DNA of 64,000 nucleotides from Flabesymbios commensalis (taxonomy: Eukaryota; Annelida; Polychaeta; Terebellida; Flabelligeridae): positions 61,792,578 to 61,856,577 of the forward strand of contig OZ024903.1 of NCBI GenBank assembly GCA_964017125.1. The letters are read 5' to 3'. Position numbers and translations under genes: made by a program. The notes beneath the pieces are model-generated. The model was given only the letters and a program-made list of their open reading frames with translations. It was not told the DNA's origin and searched no databases. Shown here one piece after another: positions 48,801 to 51,740 of this stretch. Within the stretch, counting starts at the first letter, position 1. Each line of letters begins with the position of its first letter.

Positions 48801-50272
48801 GAGTTCGTCTGTTCAACGATACTTTCTATTTATAATAGGCCTATATATATAAACTTATATTCTGAACCTTATCAAATATAGTAGGTCTACAATATATTTC
48901 ATAGGATATGTAGAATTGTAAGCCTCAAAGCGCGAACTTATGAAAATTCATTTTGTGCACACTTTTCTCCCGCTAGCCTACTTGTACATATTTGATCAAC
49001 TTGATGCCTAAACCTTGTCATTCTTATTATTTAAAACCAGATATTCCACAGCCATAACCTTGGACGTGCTTAAAATATTAAAACATTTATAGCTGTTATC
49101 GGCAGTTAAAGGGTCAGAACACTTTATTTTATACCTATTTCTATGAAATAACCATTGCTGATCATTTAGACATCATTTTAATTCTATAGTGCAAGGCATG
49201 TAGACAATAGATTGGCCTATGTTTGGTGTGATTTGTGACCTATCACTGAATGTCAACCGTTCGTGAGAAATGGTCATACTGACTTCACTTCTCGCTGAAT
49301 TGTCCTTACACATGTTACACCACTTCCTGTCTCTATCTACACGTACTTGTAGTAACATTATTAAGATGATTACTTACCATTTAGAAGGATCTCGCCCTTC
49401 ACTTTAAAGTTTGTGGACTGTTTTCCACAAAGGGCTTAAAATAGAATATCGTCGAACTCCACTCCTAATTAGGTTTCTTGGTACCAAAACAAAGATAAAC
49501 ATCTTACCAAAAAATCCAGAGGGGGGGGGGGGTACCTTTGTCAGAATTATACGAAAAGGATAATCCGGGGTAAAATGTTCCGCCACTACCAAATATTATA
49601 TTTCGTATCATTTTTTCACCAATATTACAGATATTTCCACATATGAGATGTCTTTGCCCAGGTTTTGATGGTCAAATAACATAATAAAACCAGTTATAGG
49701 CGGGTAGCTTTGACATAATTGTCCAAAAGGTAAACTGAAAAAAATGTCCCGCCATTACCGAAAATTCTTTTTTGAGTCATATCTCGGCCAATATGACAGA
49801 TATCTGCACATATGAAGTGTCTATACCCATTTTTGATGGTCAAATATCATCTAATATCTCTAATAAAGGTAAATATAATTTTTCGGTAATGCGGAACATT
49901 TTGCCCCGATTTACCATTTTCGGATCATTTTGACAGGTACTCCCCTCTAGATGTTTAGCTAAGATGTTTATCTTTGTTTTGGTACCAAGAAACCTAATTA
50001 TGAGTGAAGTTCAACAGAAAATTATTTTTGATCATTCCTCCCATAGACTAATATGTCCGTAACACGTTGTGTAGGGTGGCGTTTGCTAACTATATATTAC
50101 TTACATGAACCATATATATGCACGAGCACATCTGATTGTTATTAATGGCCCAGCGCTAAACATCTGTTTGTCTTTTTTGTAGAGTTTAAACCCCTAGAGA
50201 AGAACTGCTCCAAAATAACAGCGCTGGAAGGTTGCTGTGAATATAACAACTGCACATGGGTGGAATGTTCAG
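3798..50272 (+). CDS. Modular cysteine-rich secreted protein gene, 8 exons, 3' incomplete
   Basis: Coding exons at 3798-3879, 4153-4230, 20545-20622, 21243-21320, 44343-44426, 44997-45086, 47903-47980 and 50183-50272 join in one open frame of 219 codons plus one base. Every intron is phase 1, every internal exon is a multiple of three, and all donors are GT and acceptors AG. After a signal peptide the product is a string of 25-30 residue modules, five of them close to C-x8-C-x5-C-x-W-x3-C. Even spacing of cysteines with few hydrophobic residues suggests small disulfide-bonded domains outside the cell. I do not recognise the family; short C-x-W modules recall PSI/plexin-like knots only loosely. 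The last exon ends on a good donor, so more exons should lie past the 51-bp minisatellite, outside this window. Function is unknown; defence, matrix or adhesion would be guesses. Confidence 0.75.
4153..4230 (+). CDS. Exon 2: N-terminal, variant cysteine module
   Basis: A 78-nt phase 1-1 exon between acceptor GGCAG (4148-4152) and donor GTGAGC (4231). It reads AGQC, then nine residues to TCES, then ten residues to QCP. It has three cysteines (C-x9-C-x10-C) and lacks the middle cysteine and tryptophan of the other modules. The acceptor has a weak pyrimidine tract, so this is the least certain internal exon. Identical length and phase to exons 3, 4 and 7 support it. Confidence 0.6.
4714..4943 (-). 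mobile_element. tRNA-SINE copy, interrupted by the assembly gap
   Basis: A minus-strand copy of the window's SINE family. The 3' end is the (ATGAA)n-like tail at 4714. The body carries the family stretch with TGTGCACATATAGGCTAAAC and CAGGAGAACCTCCTGA. The tRNA head should lie inside the N gap that begins at 4944. Confidence 0.75.
4944..5143. other. Assembly gap of 200 N
   Basis: Exactly 200 unknown bases, probably a nominal gap size. It cuts the SINE at 4714-4943, so true length is unknown. Nothing can be annotated inside. Confidence 0.98.
5292..7289. mobile_element. hAT-like non-autonomous element with GATTAC-rich ends
   Basis: Inverted ends CAGGGTTGGGGTCGATTA (5292) and TAATCGACCCCAAACCCTG (ending 7289). 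Each end continues into a run of degenerate GATTACGATTATGATTAC hexamers (5297-5540 and 7085-7280). Flanks GCCTCTTC and GCCTCTCA resemble an imperfect 8-bp duplication, as hAT elements make. The 1.5-kb interior has no gene. It holds a CCAATGTTGGCCCA palindrome (5885-6003) and a C run at 6073-6082. Assignment to hAT rests on the CAGGG ends only. Confidence 0.5.
7964..8205 (+). mobile_element. tRNA-SINE copy, 5' truncated
   Basis: Plus-strand copy without the tRNA head, beginning at AAGTTTCAAAGAAACAAAG. It continues through TATTGTGGGGAGCCTCCGTG and the common 3' body (CTCAGGAGGTTCTCCTG, TATATGTGCACAAAG) to an ATTTCATT end. Closest to the subtype at 24,130. Confidence 0.75.
8947..9184. mobile_element. 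piggyBac-like MITE with TTAA target duplication
   Basis: 238 bp bounded by TTAA on both sides (8943-8946, 9185-9188). Terminal repeats CCCTTTTACCGCC and GGCGGTTAAAGGG match at 12 of 13 positions. Inside is the CACTTGAAGTTGTG hairpin (9094-9156). A sister copy in opposite orientation lies at 39,006-39,234. TTAA plus CCC...GGG ends is the piggyBac signature; no transposase is present. Confidence 0.75.
9631..9765. repeat. Left copy of a 130-bp inverted pair (partner 15128-15258)
   Basis: The stretch CCACAAAAAGTAACATTATG through CTAAGCTTTAAT-type sequence to GTCAGATTACAAAAATCCC is present in reverse complement at 15,128-15,258, 5.4 kb away. It could be the end of one large element that holds the 21-bp minisatellite, or two independent insertions. 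Confidence 0.55.
9901..10135. repeat. Two degraded CCCAGCA-family MITE copies
   Basis: CCCCGTAAACACAAAACATC with CAATGTTGGGCCAGCGC (9901-10000), and a second fragment with GATGGCCCAGCAATAAACC (10085-10135), match the palindromic family core. Ends are diverged. Confidence 0.45.
10136..11514. other. Non-coding intron sequence
   Basis: AT-rich sequence without a supported gene. A 91-codon ATG frame at 10706-10981 has no recognisable motif or splice context. Short copies of CATGCACTTATATTC-like words near 10,250-10,370 suggest an old degenerate repeat. Confidence 0.4.
11515..11571. repeat. Short palindrome of the CCCAGCA family
   Basis: CCCAATGAACACAAAGCATT and its inverse near AAATGTCTTGTGTTTACTAGG form a 57-bp hairpin matching only the outer ends of the longer MITE at 2407, as if the core had been deleted. 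Confidence 0.5.
11630..14256. repeat. 21-bp unit minisatellite, about 2.6 kb, split by a SINE
   Basis: The basic unit is 21 bp. Typical forms are GTGGCCAAGATCACTTTTGTA, GTGGCTGAGATAACTTTTAAA and GTGGCTGTGATCACTTCTTCA-like in rotation, making a 63-bp higher-order unit, with a fourth type (GTGGCTGACATCAGTTTGTTA-like) in places. Because 21 is a multiple of three and the unit lacks stops, both strands show open frames up to about 140 codons (VAKITFV, VAEITFK on +; KVISATT on -). These look like by-products of the repeat: frames are interrupted many times and there is no start or splice context. The SINE at 11751-12059 interrupts the array. Confidence 0.85.
11751..12059 (+). mobile_element. Full-length tRNA-derived SINE with 16-bp target duplication
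   Basis: The head GGGGGCCCTAGGATAGTGGT with TTAGCACC (A box) and GGTTCGGTTCCCGG (B box) is tRNA-like and gives an internal RNA polymerase III promoter. The body follows, with TATTGCGGGGAGCCTCCGTG, GCTCGAATTTCGAATCCTG and CTCAGGAGGTTCTCCTGG, and ends in an ATTTCATTTC tail. The target duplication CACTTCTTCTGTGGAC is perfect at 11735-11750 and 12060-12075, inside the 21-bp minisatellite, so it inserted after the array existed and fairly recently. Confidence 0.9.
14257..15127. other. Non-coding intron sequence with a direct repeat
   Basis: No gene. Two related segments, 14672-14735 and 14829-14895 (CAGTAATGCCGGCACTAATT and CGGTAACGGCGGCGCTAATT, each followed by CATATCAGATCACTC-like sequence), are diverged direct copies. 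Confidence 0.45.
15128..15258. repeat. Right copy of the inverted pair with 9631-9765
   Basis: Reverse complement of the 9.6-kb segment: GTCAGATTACAAAAATCCCT, then TTTAATTTGGTATATAACAC, ending at TTTTTGTGGATGGG. Confidence 0.55.
15300..15495. repeat. Tandem repeat of about 58 bp, 3-4 copies
   Basis: Repeated AAAGTTAATGAGGGCGACG, then AATAAAAAAAAC and ATTTGACC. Units differ by several bases and by A-run length. Just after it, TCTAATGCGCGCGCTT occurs twice (15599 and 15659). Confidence 0.6.
16237..16960. mobile_element. Element with GCGTTCACAAGC inverted ends
   Basis: The perfect 12-bp inverted ends GCGTTCACAAGC (16237) and GCTTGTGAACGC (ending 16960) are each followed inside by CGGCATACGG or CCGTATGCCG words, so arms extend over about 60 bp. 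Repeats of CGGATACGGCATACGG fill 16318-16350. No coding capacity. Confidence 0.5.
18245..19735. repeat. GC-rich 40-bp minisatellite, about 37 units
   Basis: The unit is GATGTCCCACTGGACTCGGA plus TGTCACTGCGCCGCCCCCTA. Between about 18,640 and 19,100 every third unit is a variant with CTCTGACGTCACTGCACTG, giving a 120-bp higher-order repeat. The GC content stands out against the AT-rich surroundings. Since 40 is not a multiple of three, each reading frame passes through all phases; open frames of up to 138 codons are side effects, not genes. Confidence 0.9.
19952..20124. mobile_element. Foldback MITE with TTGGTATGAGAT ends
   Basis: TTGGTATGAGAT at 19952 pairs with ATCTCATACCAA ending 20124. 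Inner arms GTAAAGTTGTATCGTCCCT and AGGGACGATACAACTTTA pair almost perfectly around an 80-bp loop. A further copy of the end (CTTGGTATGAGAT) stands alone at about 20,431. Confidence 0.6.
20545..20622 (+). CDS. Exon 3: cysteine module with CDWNPGTC
   Basis: A 78-nt phase 1-1 exon. The acceptor is TTTTTGCAG (ending 20544) and the donor GTGAGT (20623), both strong. It reads ICSSLRSENTC, LDKKE, then CDWNPGTCE, that is C-x8-C-x5-C-D-W-x-P-x-x-C. It lies 620 nt before exon 4 and 16.3 kb after exon 2. Confidence 0.82.
21003..21063. repeat. CACTTGAAGTTGTG-family hairpin
   Basis: TTGTACCCACTTGAAGTTGTG and CACAACTGCAAGTGGGTACAA are inverted around TCTCGCTGCCGCGATC. It lies in the short intron between exons 3 and 4. 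A second small hairpin (GTTGATAGAA, TTCTATCAAC) is at 20847-20874. Confidence 0.65.
21243..21320 (+). CDS. Exon 4: cysteine module with CEWTPEYC
   Basis: A 78-nt phase 1-1 exon with acceptor GCGTCAG (ending 21242) and donor GTAAGT (21321). It reads DSCVVHSAMKVC, NQQSS, then CEWTPEYCS, exactly C-x8-C-x5-C-E-W-x-P-x-x-C. Same spacing as exon 3 with almost no residue identity outside the cysteines, W and P, so this is an old duplication under constraint. A 23-kb intron full of transposons follows. Confidence 0.82.
21966..22070 (-). mobile_element. 3' end of a LINE or SINE with CTGT tail
   Basis: Read on the minus strand: a body ending in AATAAGTCTGTAATAAC, then AATAAAATATCTGTCTGTCT, a retroposon-like 3' tail. 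A related copy begins at 46,507. No reading frame. Confidence 0.4.
22329..22540. repeat. Direct repeat, 65-bp units 142 bp apart
   Basis: GTGGCAATCCGCGAAACAGG followed by AGCCATGTGACCATGCAAGC occurs at about 22,331 and 22,473 with very few differences. Non-coding. Confidence 0.65.
24130..24426 (+). mobile_element. tRNA-SINE copy, subtype with a different head
   Basis: The tRNA-like head GGGGGCCCTGGTGCAGTGGT with B box GGGTTTGAACCCC is followed by the AAGTTTCAAAGAAAC linker shared with the copy at 7964 and then the common 3' body. The head differs from those at 11751 and 29361 but the tail is the same, so the family has at least two subtypes. Confidence 0.8.
24430..24620. repeat. 16-bp tandem repeat, about 11 copies
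   Basis: The unit TTAGTCAGAAGGCCCG repeats with variants (TTAGTCAGAAAGCCCG, TTAGCCAGAAGACTCG). Starts right at the SINE 3' end, so it could have grown from the SINE tail region or be a neighbour. Confidence 0.7.
26122..26552. mobile_element. MITE with TAAGGGGGC ends
   Basis: TAAGGGGGCAACCATTCAAT with ATCCAGGGGG (left) is the inverse of CCCCCTGGATATTAAATGGT with AGCCCCCTA (right). Arms about 50 bp, then non-coding loop with repeated AAATAAATAATTT words. Another lone end copy is at about 26,005-26,022. Confidence 0.55.
28060..30205 (+). pseudogene. Remnant of a multi-copy, C-terminally CXC-type protein gene
   Basis: Readable pieces in order: a zinc-knuckle-like KCCIFQEESNEDL (about 28,160); LCTHEEADMMIFIHTNYA (29,137), KASDTDIICIAVSQ and WIPVHE; past the SINE, FDVVSTFCDKGKK and EITDVFHKLSQFPS; near 30,095-30,205, CGCKSECHGWCK and TTLCSCKCE. 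This order (CIFC-type start, HEEADT, VDTD, IPVHE, GCDTVS-GKGKK, CGCK-GC cysteine tail) is that of large repeated families in cnidarian, arthropod and fish genomes, often annotated as Tesmin/TSO1-like CXC proteins. That assignment is from memory. The copy is broken in several places and not functional. A SINE sits inside it. Confidence 0.6.
29361..29670 (-). mobile_element. Full-length tRNA-SINE with 13-bp target duplication
   Basis: Minus-strand copy, tail at 29361 (ATGAAATGAA-like), head at 29670 (GGGGGCCCTAGGGTAGTGGT when read on minus). Target duplication TCCTGTCCATGAA is perfect at 29348-29360 and 29671-29683. It interrupts the CXC-family remnant exactly inside the codons for IPVHE, so both halves of the older gene can be recognised. 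Very close in sequence to the copy at 11751. Confidence 0.9.
30930..32730. other. Non-coding intron sequence with a possible small element
   Basis: No gene. Between about 31,707 and 32,091 TGAGGATT-like words repeat in a degenerate way between inverted ends GGGGCCCTATATGGGT and ACCCATAATGGGTCCC, a weak candidate for a small inverted-repeat element. A 19-bp palindrome-like duplication (AATACATAATACAGTCTG, TATGTATTTCTG) lies at 32,343-32,372. Confidence 0.35.
32734..32806. repeat. Palindrome of the CCAATGTTGGCCCA family
   Basis: TTCACTCAATGCTGTTTCAA and its inverse TTGAAACAGCATTGCGTGAA surround GTTGGCCCATCG and CGCTGGCCCAAC. 73 bp, near-perfect hairpin. Confidence 0.6.
32930..33450. repeat. 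Tandem repeat of 170-180 bp, three copies
   Basis: Copies start near 32,951, 33,120 and 33,300 with AACCGGAAGTTAGAGGTCAA, followed by GACCCCAAGGT, TGTGAAAATCGC and ATAGGCGTGTGACATATCAA. Copy 2 has a short extra piece (ACCCTGGGCC). Non-coding. Confidence 0.75.
33790..34445 (+). other. Possible degraded coding remnant, unrecognised
   Basis: A long open frame without an ATG start (180 codons from 33790) and short coding-like stretches in neighbouring frames (for example DKNALDYIAIRRKN near 34,150 and ALPITRARQFLADLTD near 34,350) suggest an old broken coding sequence. I see no motif that names it. It may equally be chance. Confidence 0.2.
34637..34700. repeat. CACTTGAAGTTGTG-family hairpin
   Basis: TTTTCACCCACTTGAAATTG and CACAACTTCACGTGGGAGAA with the TCTCGCTACCGCGA centre. 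It may sit inside a larger element bounded by TTAACCATTTAGG (34,457) and GAAGGGTTA (34,803). Confidence 0.6.
34976..35046. repeat. CCCAGCA-family MITE copy, short
   Basis: CCCAGCAAACACAAACAAAT then inverted TAACTTTTGTACAACGTTGG and TTGTACAAAAGTTA. Right end diverged. Confidence 0.5.
35102..37408. mobile_element. 2.3-kb foldback element, copy 2
   Basis: Inverted arms: TTCTGTGTCATG and CATGACACAGAA at the ends; ACTGTTTCCATTTTTCC and its inverse at 35,190 and 37,300; GGGGTAGGGTTACG (35,585) and CGTAACCCTACCCCC (36,919). The inner part shares long segments with the foldback at 50512-54070 (TTTTCTGAATCCAGATATG, GGGCTGAAATCTAAAACAT, TTACTGTTACTATAAGTATA in inverse). It carries several AAGATGG/GGCCATCTTGG motifs. 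No coding frame. Confidence 0.65.
37409..38020. other. Non-coding intron sequence
   Basis: No gene. An inverted pair GACCCGCATAATGGG (37,884) and ACATAATGCGGGT (37,980) may bound a small 110-bp repeat. Confidence 0.35.
38025..38425. repeat. Array of short AT palindromes AACTCGATATATTGAGTT
   Basis: Some 18-20 copies of the near-palindromic 18-mer AACTCGATATATTGAGTT in either orientation, separated by 1-5 bp spacers such as GAC, TAC or GTA. The strand asymmetry comes only from a C/T choice at two positions. Each unit can fold on itself, and neighbouring units can pair with each other. Confidence 0.85.
39006..39234. mobile_element. piggyBac-like MITE, second TTAA-flanked copy
   Basis: 229 bp with TTAA at 39002-39005 and 39235-39238, ends CCCTTTAACCGC and GCGGTTAAAGGG. 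Inverted orientation relative to 8947-9184, with the same interior (CACCCGAATATATGCGGCAC). The internal hairpin (39033-39089) has lost part of one arm. Confidence 0.75.
39570..39645. repeat. Degraded CCAACGT-family MITE
   Basis: CCAGACGTTGGACCGGCGTC and GAAACGTTGTCTCAACACTG resemble the palindromic core seen elsewhere, with diverged ends. Confidence 0.35.
39840..43495 (+). mobile_element. CR1/L2-like LINE with an N-terminal 2A peptide, nearly complete
   Basis: A non-LTR retrotransposon of about 3.6 kb. The 5' UTR starts somewhere near 39,840 (boundary not visible), the coding part is 40055-43277, and the 3' UTR ends near 43,495 at GAAATAAATATGTTTAAA, a polyadenylation-type end without a long A tail. 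There is no upstream ORF1 in view and no clear target duplication. Almost intact: one frame change separates two long frames. It lies in the 23-kb intron 4 in the host gene's orientation. Confidence 0.9.
40055..43277 (+). pseudogene. LINE ORF: 2A peptide, AP endonuclease, reverse transcriptase
   Basis: The ATG at 40055 fits better than the upstream GTG at 40037: it gives a hydrophobic leader, then LLLLSGDVEINPGP, a perfect D-V-E-x-N-P-G-P 2A motif that makes ribosomes skip the last G-P bond. The AP endonuclease follows: LWHCNVRGL, LTETF, RPGGGVALYVRDS, CYRPPNS, IMIGDLNADPN, SDHCSI. The reverse transcriptase has TGPDEISPLLLKN, NYRPVSLL, GDISKAFDRVWH, AGVPQGSVLGPILF and the catalytic FADD at 42099-42110. 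The C-terminus has CCCGEVETTEHFFLSC, a CCHC-like finger. The frame shifts by one base at the A run 40482-40485; a lost A in that run, or a base-call error, would explain it. All catalytic motifs are kept. Confidence 0.88.
43571..43624. repeat. 54-bp near-perfect palindrome
   Basis: ATATGAAAGGGTGTATCTGC is matched by GCAGATACACCCTTTCATAT, 21 paired bases per arm, and the centre (CTTTGTAAAG) is itself palindromic. It follows the LINE 3' end by about 75 bp. No copy seen elsewhere in the window. Confidence 0.8.
44343..44426 (+). CDS. Exon 5: cysteine module with CEWEAGYC
   Basis: An 84-nt phase 1-1 exon with acceptor TTGTTTCAG (ending 44342) and donor GTGAGG (44427). It reads DYCATVLQERRC, RNTKT, then CEWEAGYCAYE: C-x8-C-x5-C-E-W-x-A-x-Y-C, with the proline replaced by alanine. 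It lies 570 nt before exon 6. Confidence 0.82.
44476..44700. repeat. Three tandem hairpins in the exon 5-6 intron
   Basis: Hairpins at 44476-44543, 44551-44628 and 44634-44700 each have TTTATATTATCTCATTTCAA-type left arms, GCTGACAATTGC, and an inverted right arm (GCAATGTCAGCTTGAAATGA). The third swaps the loop half. A related hairpin with a GAAGCTGGAAATTGC arm is at 47345-47404. Confidence 0.8.
44997..45086 (+). CDS. Exon 6: cysteine module with CRWDPATC
   Basis: A 90-nt phase 1-1 exon with acceptor ATCAAG (ending 44996) and donor GTAAGT (45087). It reads ATCAPRKNSSTYC, SAVDG, then CRWDPATCTPLE: C-x9-C-x5-C-R-W-x-P-x-x-C. The first loop holds an N-S-S sequon, a possible N-glycosylation site if the protein is secreted. 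Confidence 0.8.
45087..47236. other. Intron 6 sequence, mostly non-coding
   Basis: Holds a C run at 45,117-45,128, the old SINE copy at 46055-46220, a CCAATGTTGGCCCA-type palindrome at 46374-46430 (TTTAATGTTGGGCCACCGTC and its inverse) and a CAGACAGACAGATAAGTGTT retroposon tail at 46507. Open frames here show no motif, and none continues the cysteine modules. Confidence 0.45.
46055..46220 (+). mobile_element. Old, diverged tRNA-SINE fragment
   Basis: TCGGCCTCATGCCCTCAGGG, CTCCAATTTCG and CTTGGCCCAGTTTATCCTTT align with the body of the SINE family at roughly 75-80 percent by eye. The head is missing. It shows that the family was active over a long time. Confidence 0.55.
47242..47464. mobile_element. 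TTAA-flanked MITE with a central hairpin
   Basis: 223 bp between TTAA at 47238-47241 and 47465-47468. Ends CCTTTTCACC and the inverse of TCAAAGGG. The centre is the hairpin TTTTTCGTCATTTGAAGCTG, GAAATTGC, GTTA and its inverse (47345-47404). Same TTAA and CCCTTT logic as 8947 and 39006 but a different interior. Confidence 0.6.
47632..47694. repeat. CACTTGAAGTTGTG-family hairpin
   Basis: ATTTTCACCCACTTGAAGTT and AAGTTCAAATGGGTGAAAAT with a CTCGCTTGCGCGA centre, 210 bp before exon 7. It probably sits in a decayed MITE (ACCCTTTGCCCTTTACG at 47608). Confidence 0.6.
47903..47980 (+). CDS. Exon 7: cysteine module lacking the tryptophan
   Basis: A 78-nt phase 1-1 exon with acceptor TTATCCAG (ending 47902) and donor GTAAGA (47981). 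It reads ECTEKHPSDC, QTKDG, then CFLNEGHCIAR. Spacing is C-x7-C-x5-C-x6-C, with leucine in the tryptophan position. Splice signals are good and the frame continues cleanly from exon 6. Confidence 0.75.
48538..48683. repeat. Direct duplication of 54 bp, 92 bp apart
   Basis: CTCGTATTTGTTCGGCAACG through ATGTTGCGTGATTACCAGGA is present at 48538 and 48630 with one difference. Sits in intron 7 and looks recent. Confidence 0.75.
49440..50024. mobile_element. 585-bp foldback element before exon 8
   Basis: The left arm (GAACTCCACTCCTAATTAGG, TTTCTTGGTACCAAAACAAA, GATAAACATCTTA) is the inverse of 49950-50013. The arms continue inwards (CGGGGTAAAATGTTCCGCCA against GGCGGAACATTTTGCCCCG types). The loop holds two direct copies of a CCGCCATTACCGAAAATTC-like block (49580 and 49750). 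Non-coding. Confidence 0.65.
50183..50272 (+). CDS. Exon 8: cysteine module with CTWVEC
   Basis: A 90-nt phase 1-1 exon with strong acceptor TCTTTTTTGTAG (ending 50182) and donor GTAGGA (50273). It reads EFKPLEKN, then CSKITALEGC, CEYNN, CTWVECS. The module keeps C-x8-C-x5-C-x-W but the last loop is two residues shorter, and a fifth cysteine follows the second. It is the last exon I can find. The 13.7 kb to the window end hold a foldback element and the 51-bp minisatellite. Confidence 0.77.
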
Positions 50273-50339
50273 GTAGGAGAATGACACCAGTAGAATTCTG
50301 AATTTAACAAATTCATGGATACAGATGTCTCAGCAATTA

Positions 50340-50438
50340 TGAGCCGTTGGTACAACGTTGGATTGATGTTGGTCCAACGACTACGACGTTGGCCCAAAAG
50401 TAAACCAACGTTGGGCCAACGTCTCATCTTTACTGGGT
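50340..50438. repeat. CCCAGTA-family palindromic MITE copy
   Basis: CAACGTTGGATTGATGTTGG, then CCAACGACTACGACGTTGGC and AACGTTGGGCCAACGTCTCA to ACTGGG. It begins about 70 bp after exon 8. Confidence 0.5.
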
Positions 50439-50828
50439 TATGTCTGTTAAGAACATGTTCTTCTCTTAGTCCAGTAGCTAGTTTTTGTAGGGGCTCTATT
50501 TTGTGAGTTCATTCAACCGGCGTAGTATCTACAATCTGAATTGACATAATGGTAGAATGGACCTTTGGCAACAACCCCAGGTAGTATGTACAAACAAATT
50601 GTGGTATCAGATTTTTTGTACAGCCCATTTTCTAACATAGGTGGTGTTTTTCGCTATGTTCGTCAAAGTGGAGGTCAAGTTCGGAAAATAGCTATATCTT
50701 TGCAATGAATGGACCAATTCTTACACTTTTGGTATCACTACACTCAGTATTAACTTATCTAACTTTTGGTTCCGTCTGGCCTTAGATAAGATTGTGTATT
50801 GTGAGAATATAACAACTTACATCAAGGC

Positions 50829-51405
50829 GGGTATGTCGAAACCCCCTCGACCCCCTCGACCCTCGACCCACGACCCTCGACCCACGACCCTCGACCCTCG
50901 ACTTAATTTTAAAAACAGTTTTTATTTGTTTATATATTTATAACTTTTGTATAATAATAACATTCGGGAAATTATAATATAGCCCTACTGTGATGCCAAC
51001 CTGGCTGTCAAGTGATGTTGGCTGACCGTCCAGCATCCACCCGACGTTGGTTTAATGTCTCTTGTTTAATGGGTGGCCATCGATTATAGTTTTATCAATA
51101 CACGTAGGCCTACAGCTGGCCAAACACATTTTAATGTTGAGTCACTGTTTAGGACGCTTGTCTAACTTAAATTGTTATGTATATTAACCCAAGCATGGGA
51201 TTGAATGCCTCTTGTTTTTTTGTTTTTTTTGGTGCGCAAAACACACTTTGACACCGGCATCGCAAGCGGTGGGCCAGCGTTACAGACGTTAGGCCAGCAA
51301 AAATCCAACATTGGTTCAATGCTTAGTGCTTGCTGGGCTTACCTATAATTGGACCGGAATATGTGTCGAGGGGCGAGGGGGTCGAGGGGGTTTTCGAGAT
51401 ATCCC
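50829..51405. mobile_element. Nested 577-bp element with perfect 8-bp target duplication
   Basis: ATCAAGGC stands directly before (50821-50828) and after (51406-51413). Ends GGGTATGTCGAAACCCCCTC and its counterpart GAGGGGGTTTTCGAGATATCCC-like are imperfect inverted repeats rich in CCCTCGA heptamers. The matching right arm of the host foldback lacks this piece, which confirms the insertion. An 8-bp duplication fits hAT or P-type transposition; ends do not let me choose. Fragments of the CCCAGCA MITE family lie inside (51,000-51,070; 51,240-51,340). Confidence 0.8.
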
Positions 51406-51608
51406 ATCAAGGCACATCACAATCGTAAATACGCTATGGATATTTTTCCTAAATCTTTACAAACAGAAATTATACTAAGCGTATTGGCAAAAAATGCACT
51501 ATGACCAAAATCAGCAATGCTTGGGAAAAAAAGTAAGGTCAAATTTGATTTCATACGTGTAACGTTAATGGGACTGAGCTCACTTCATGCAGCGTACGGT
51601 CCTGGTGG

Positions 51609-51740
51609 TTATTGACATATTCTAGTGGTCATTGAGACCACCAAACCTGTTTAGATTTAGAGCGTAGAGTTACGTTATTGACATATTCTAGTGGTCATTG
51701 AGACCACCAAACCTGTTTAGATTTAGAGCGTAGAGTTACG
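51609..51740. repeat. Exact 66-bp tandem duplication
   Basis: TTATTGACATATTCTAGTGG through GCGTAGAGTTACG occurs twice in a row (51609 and 51675) without a difference seen. The inverted arm of the foldback has this segment only once, so the duplication is younger than the element. Confidence 0.85.
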
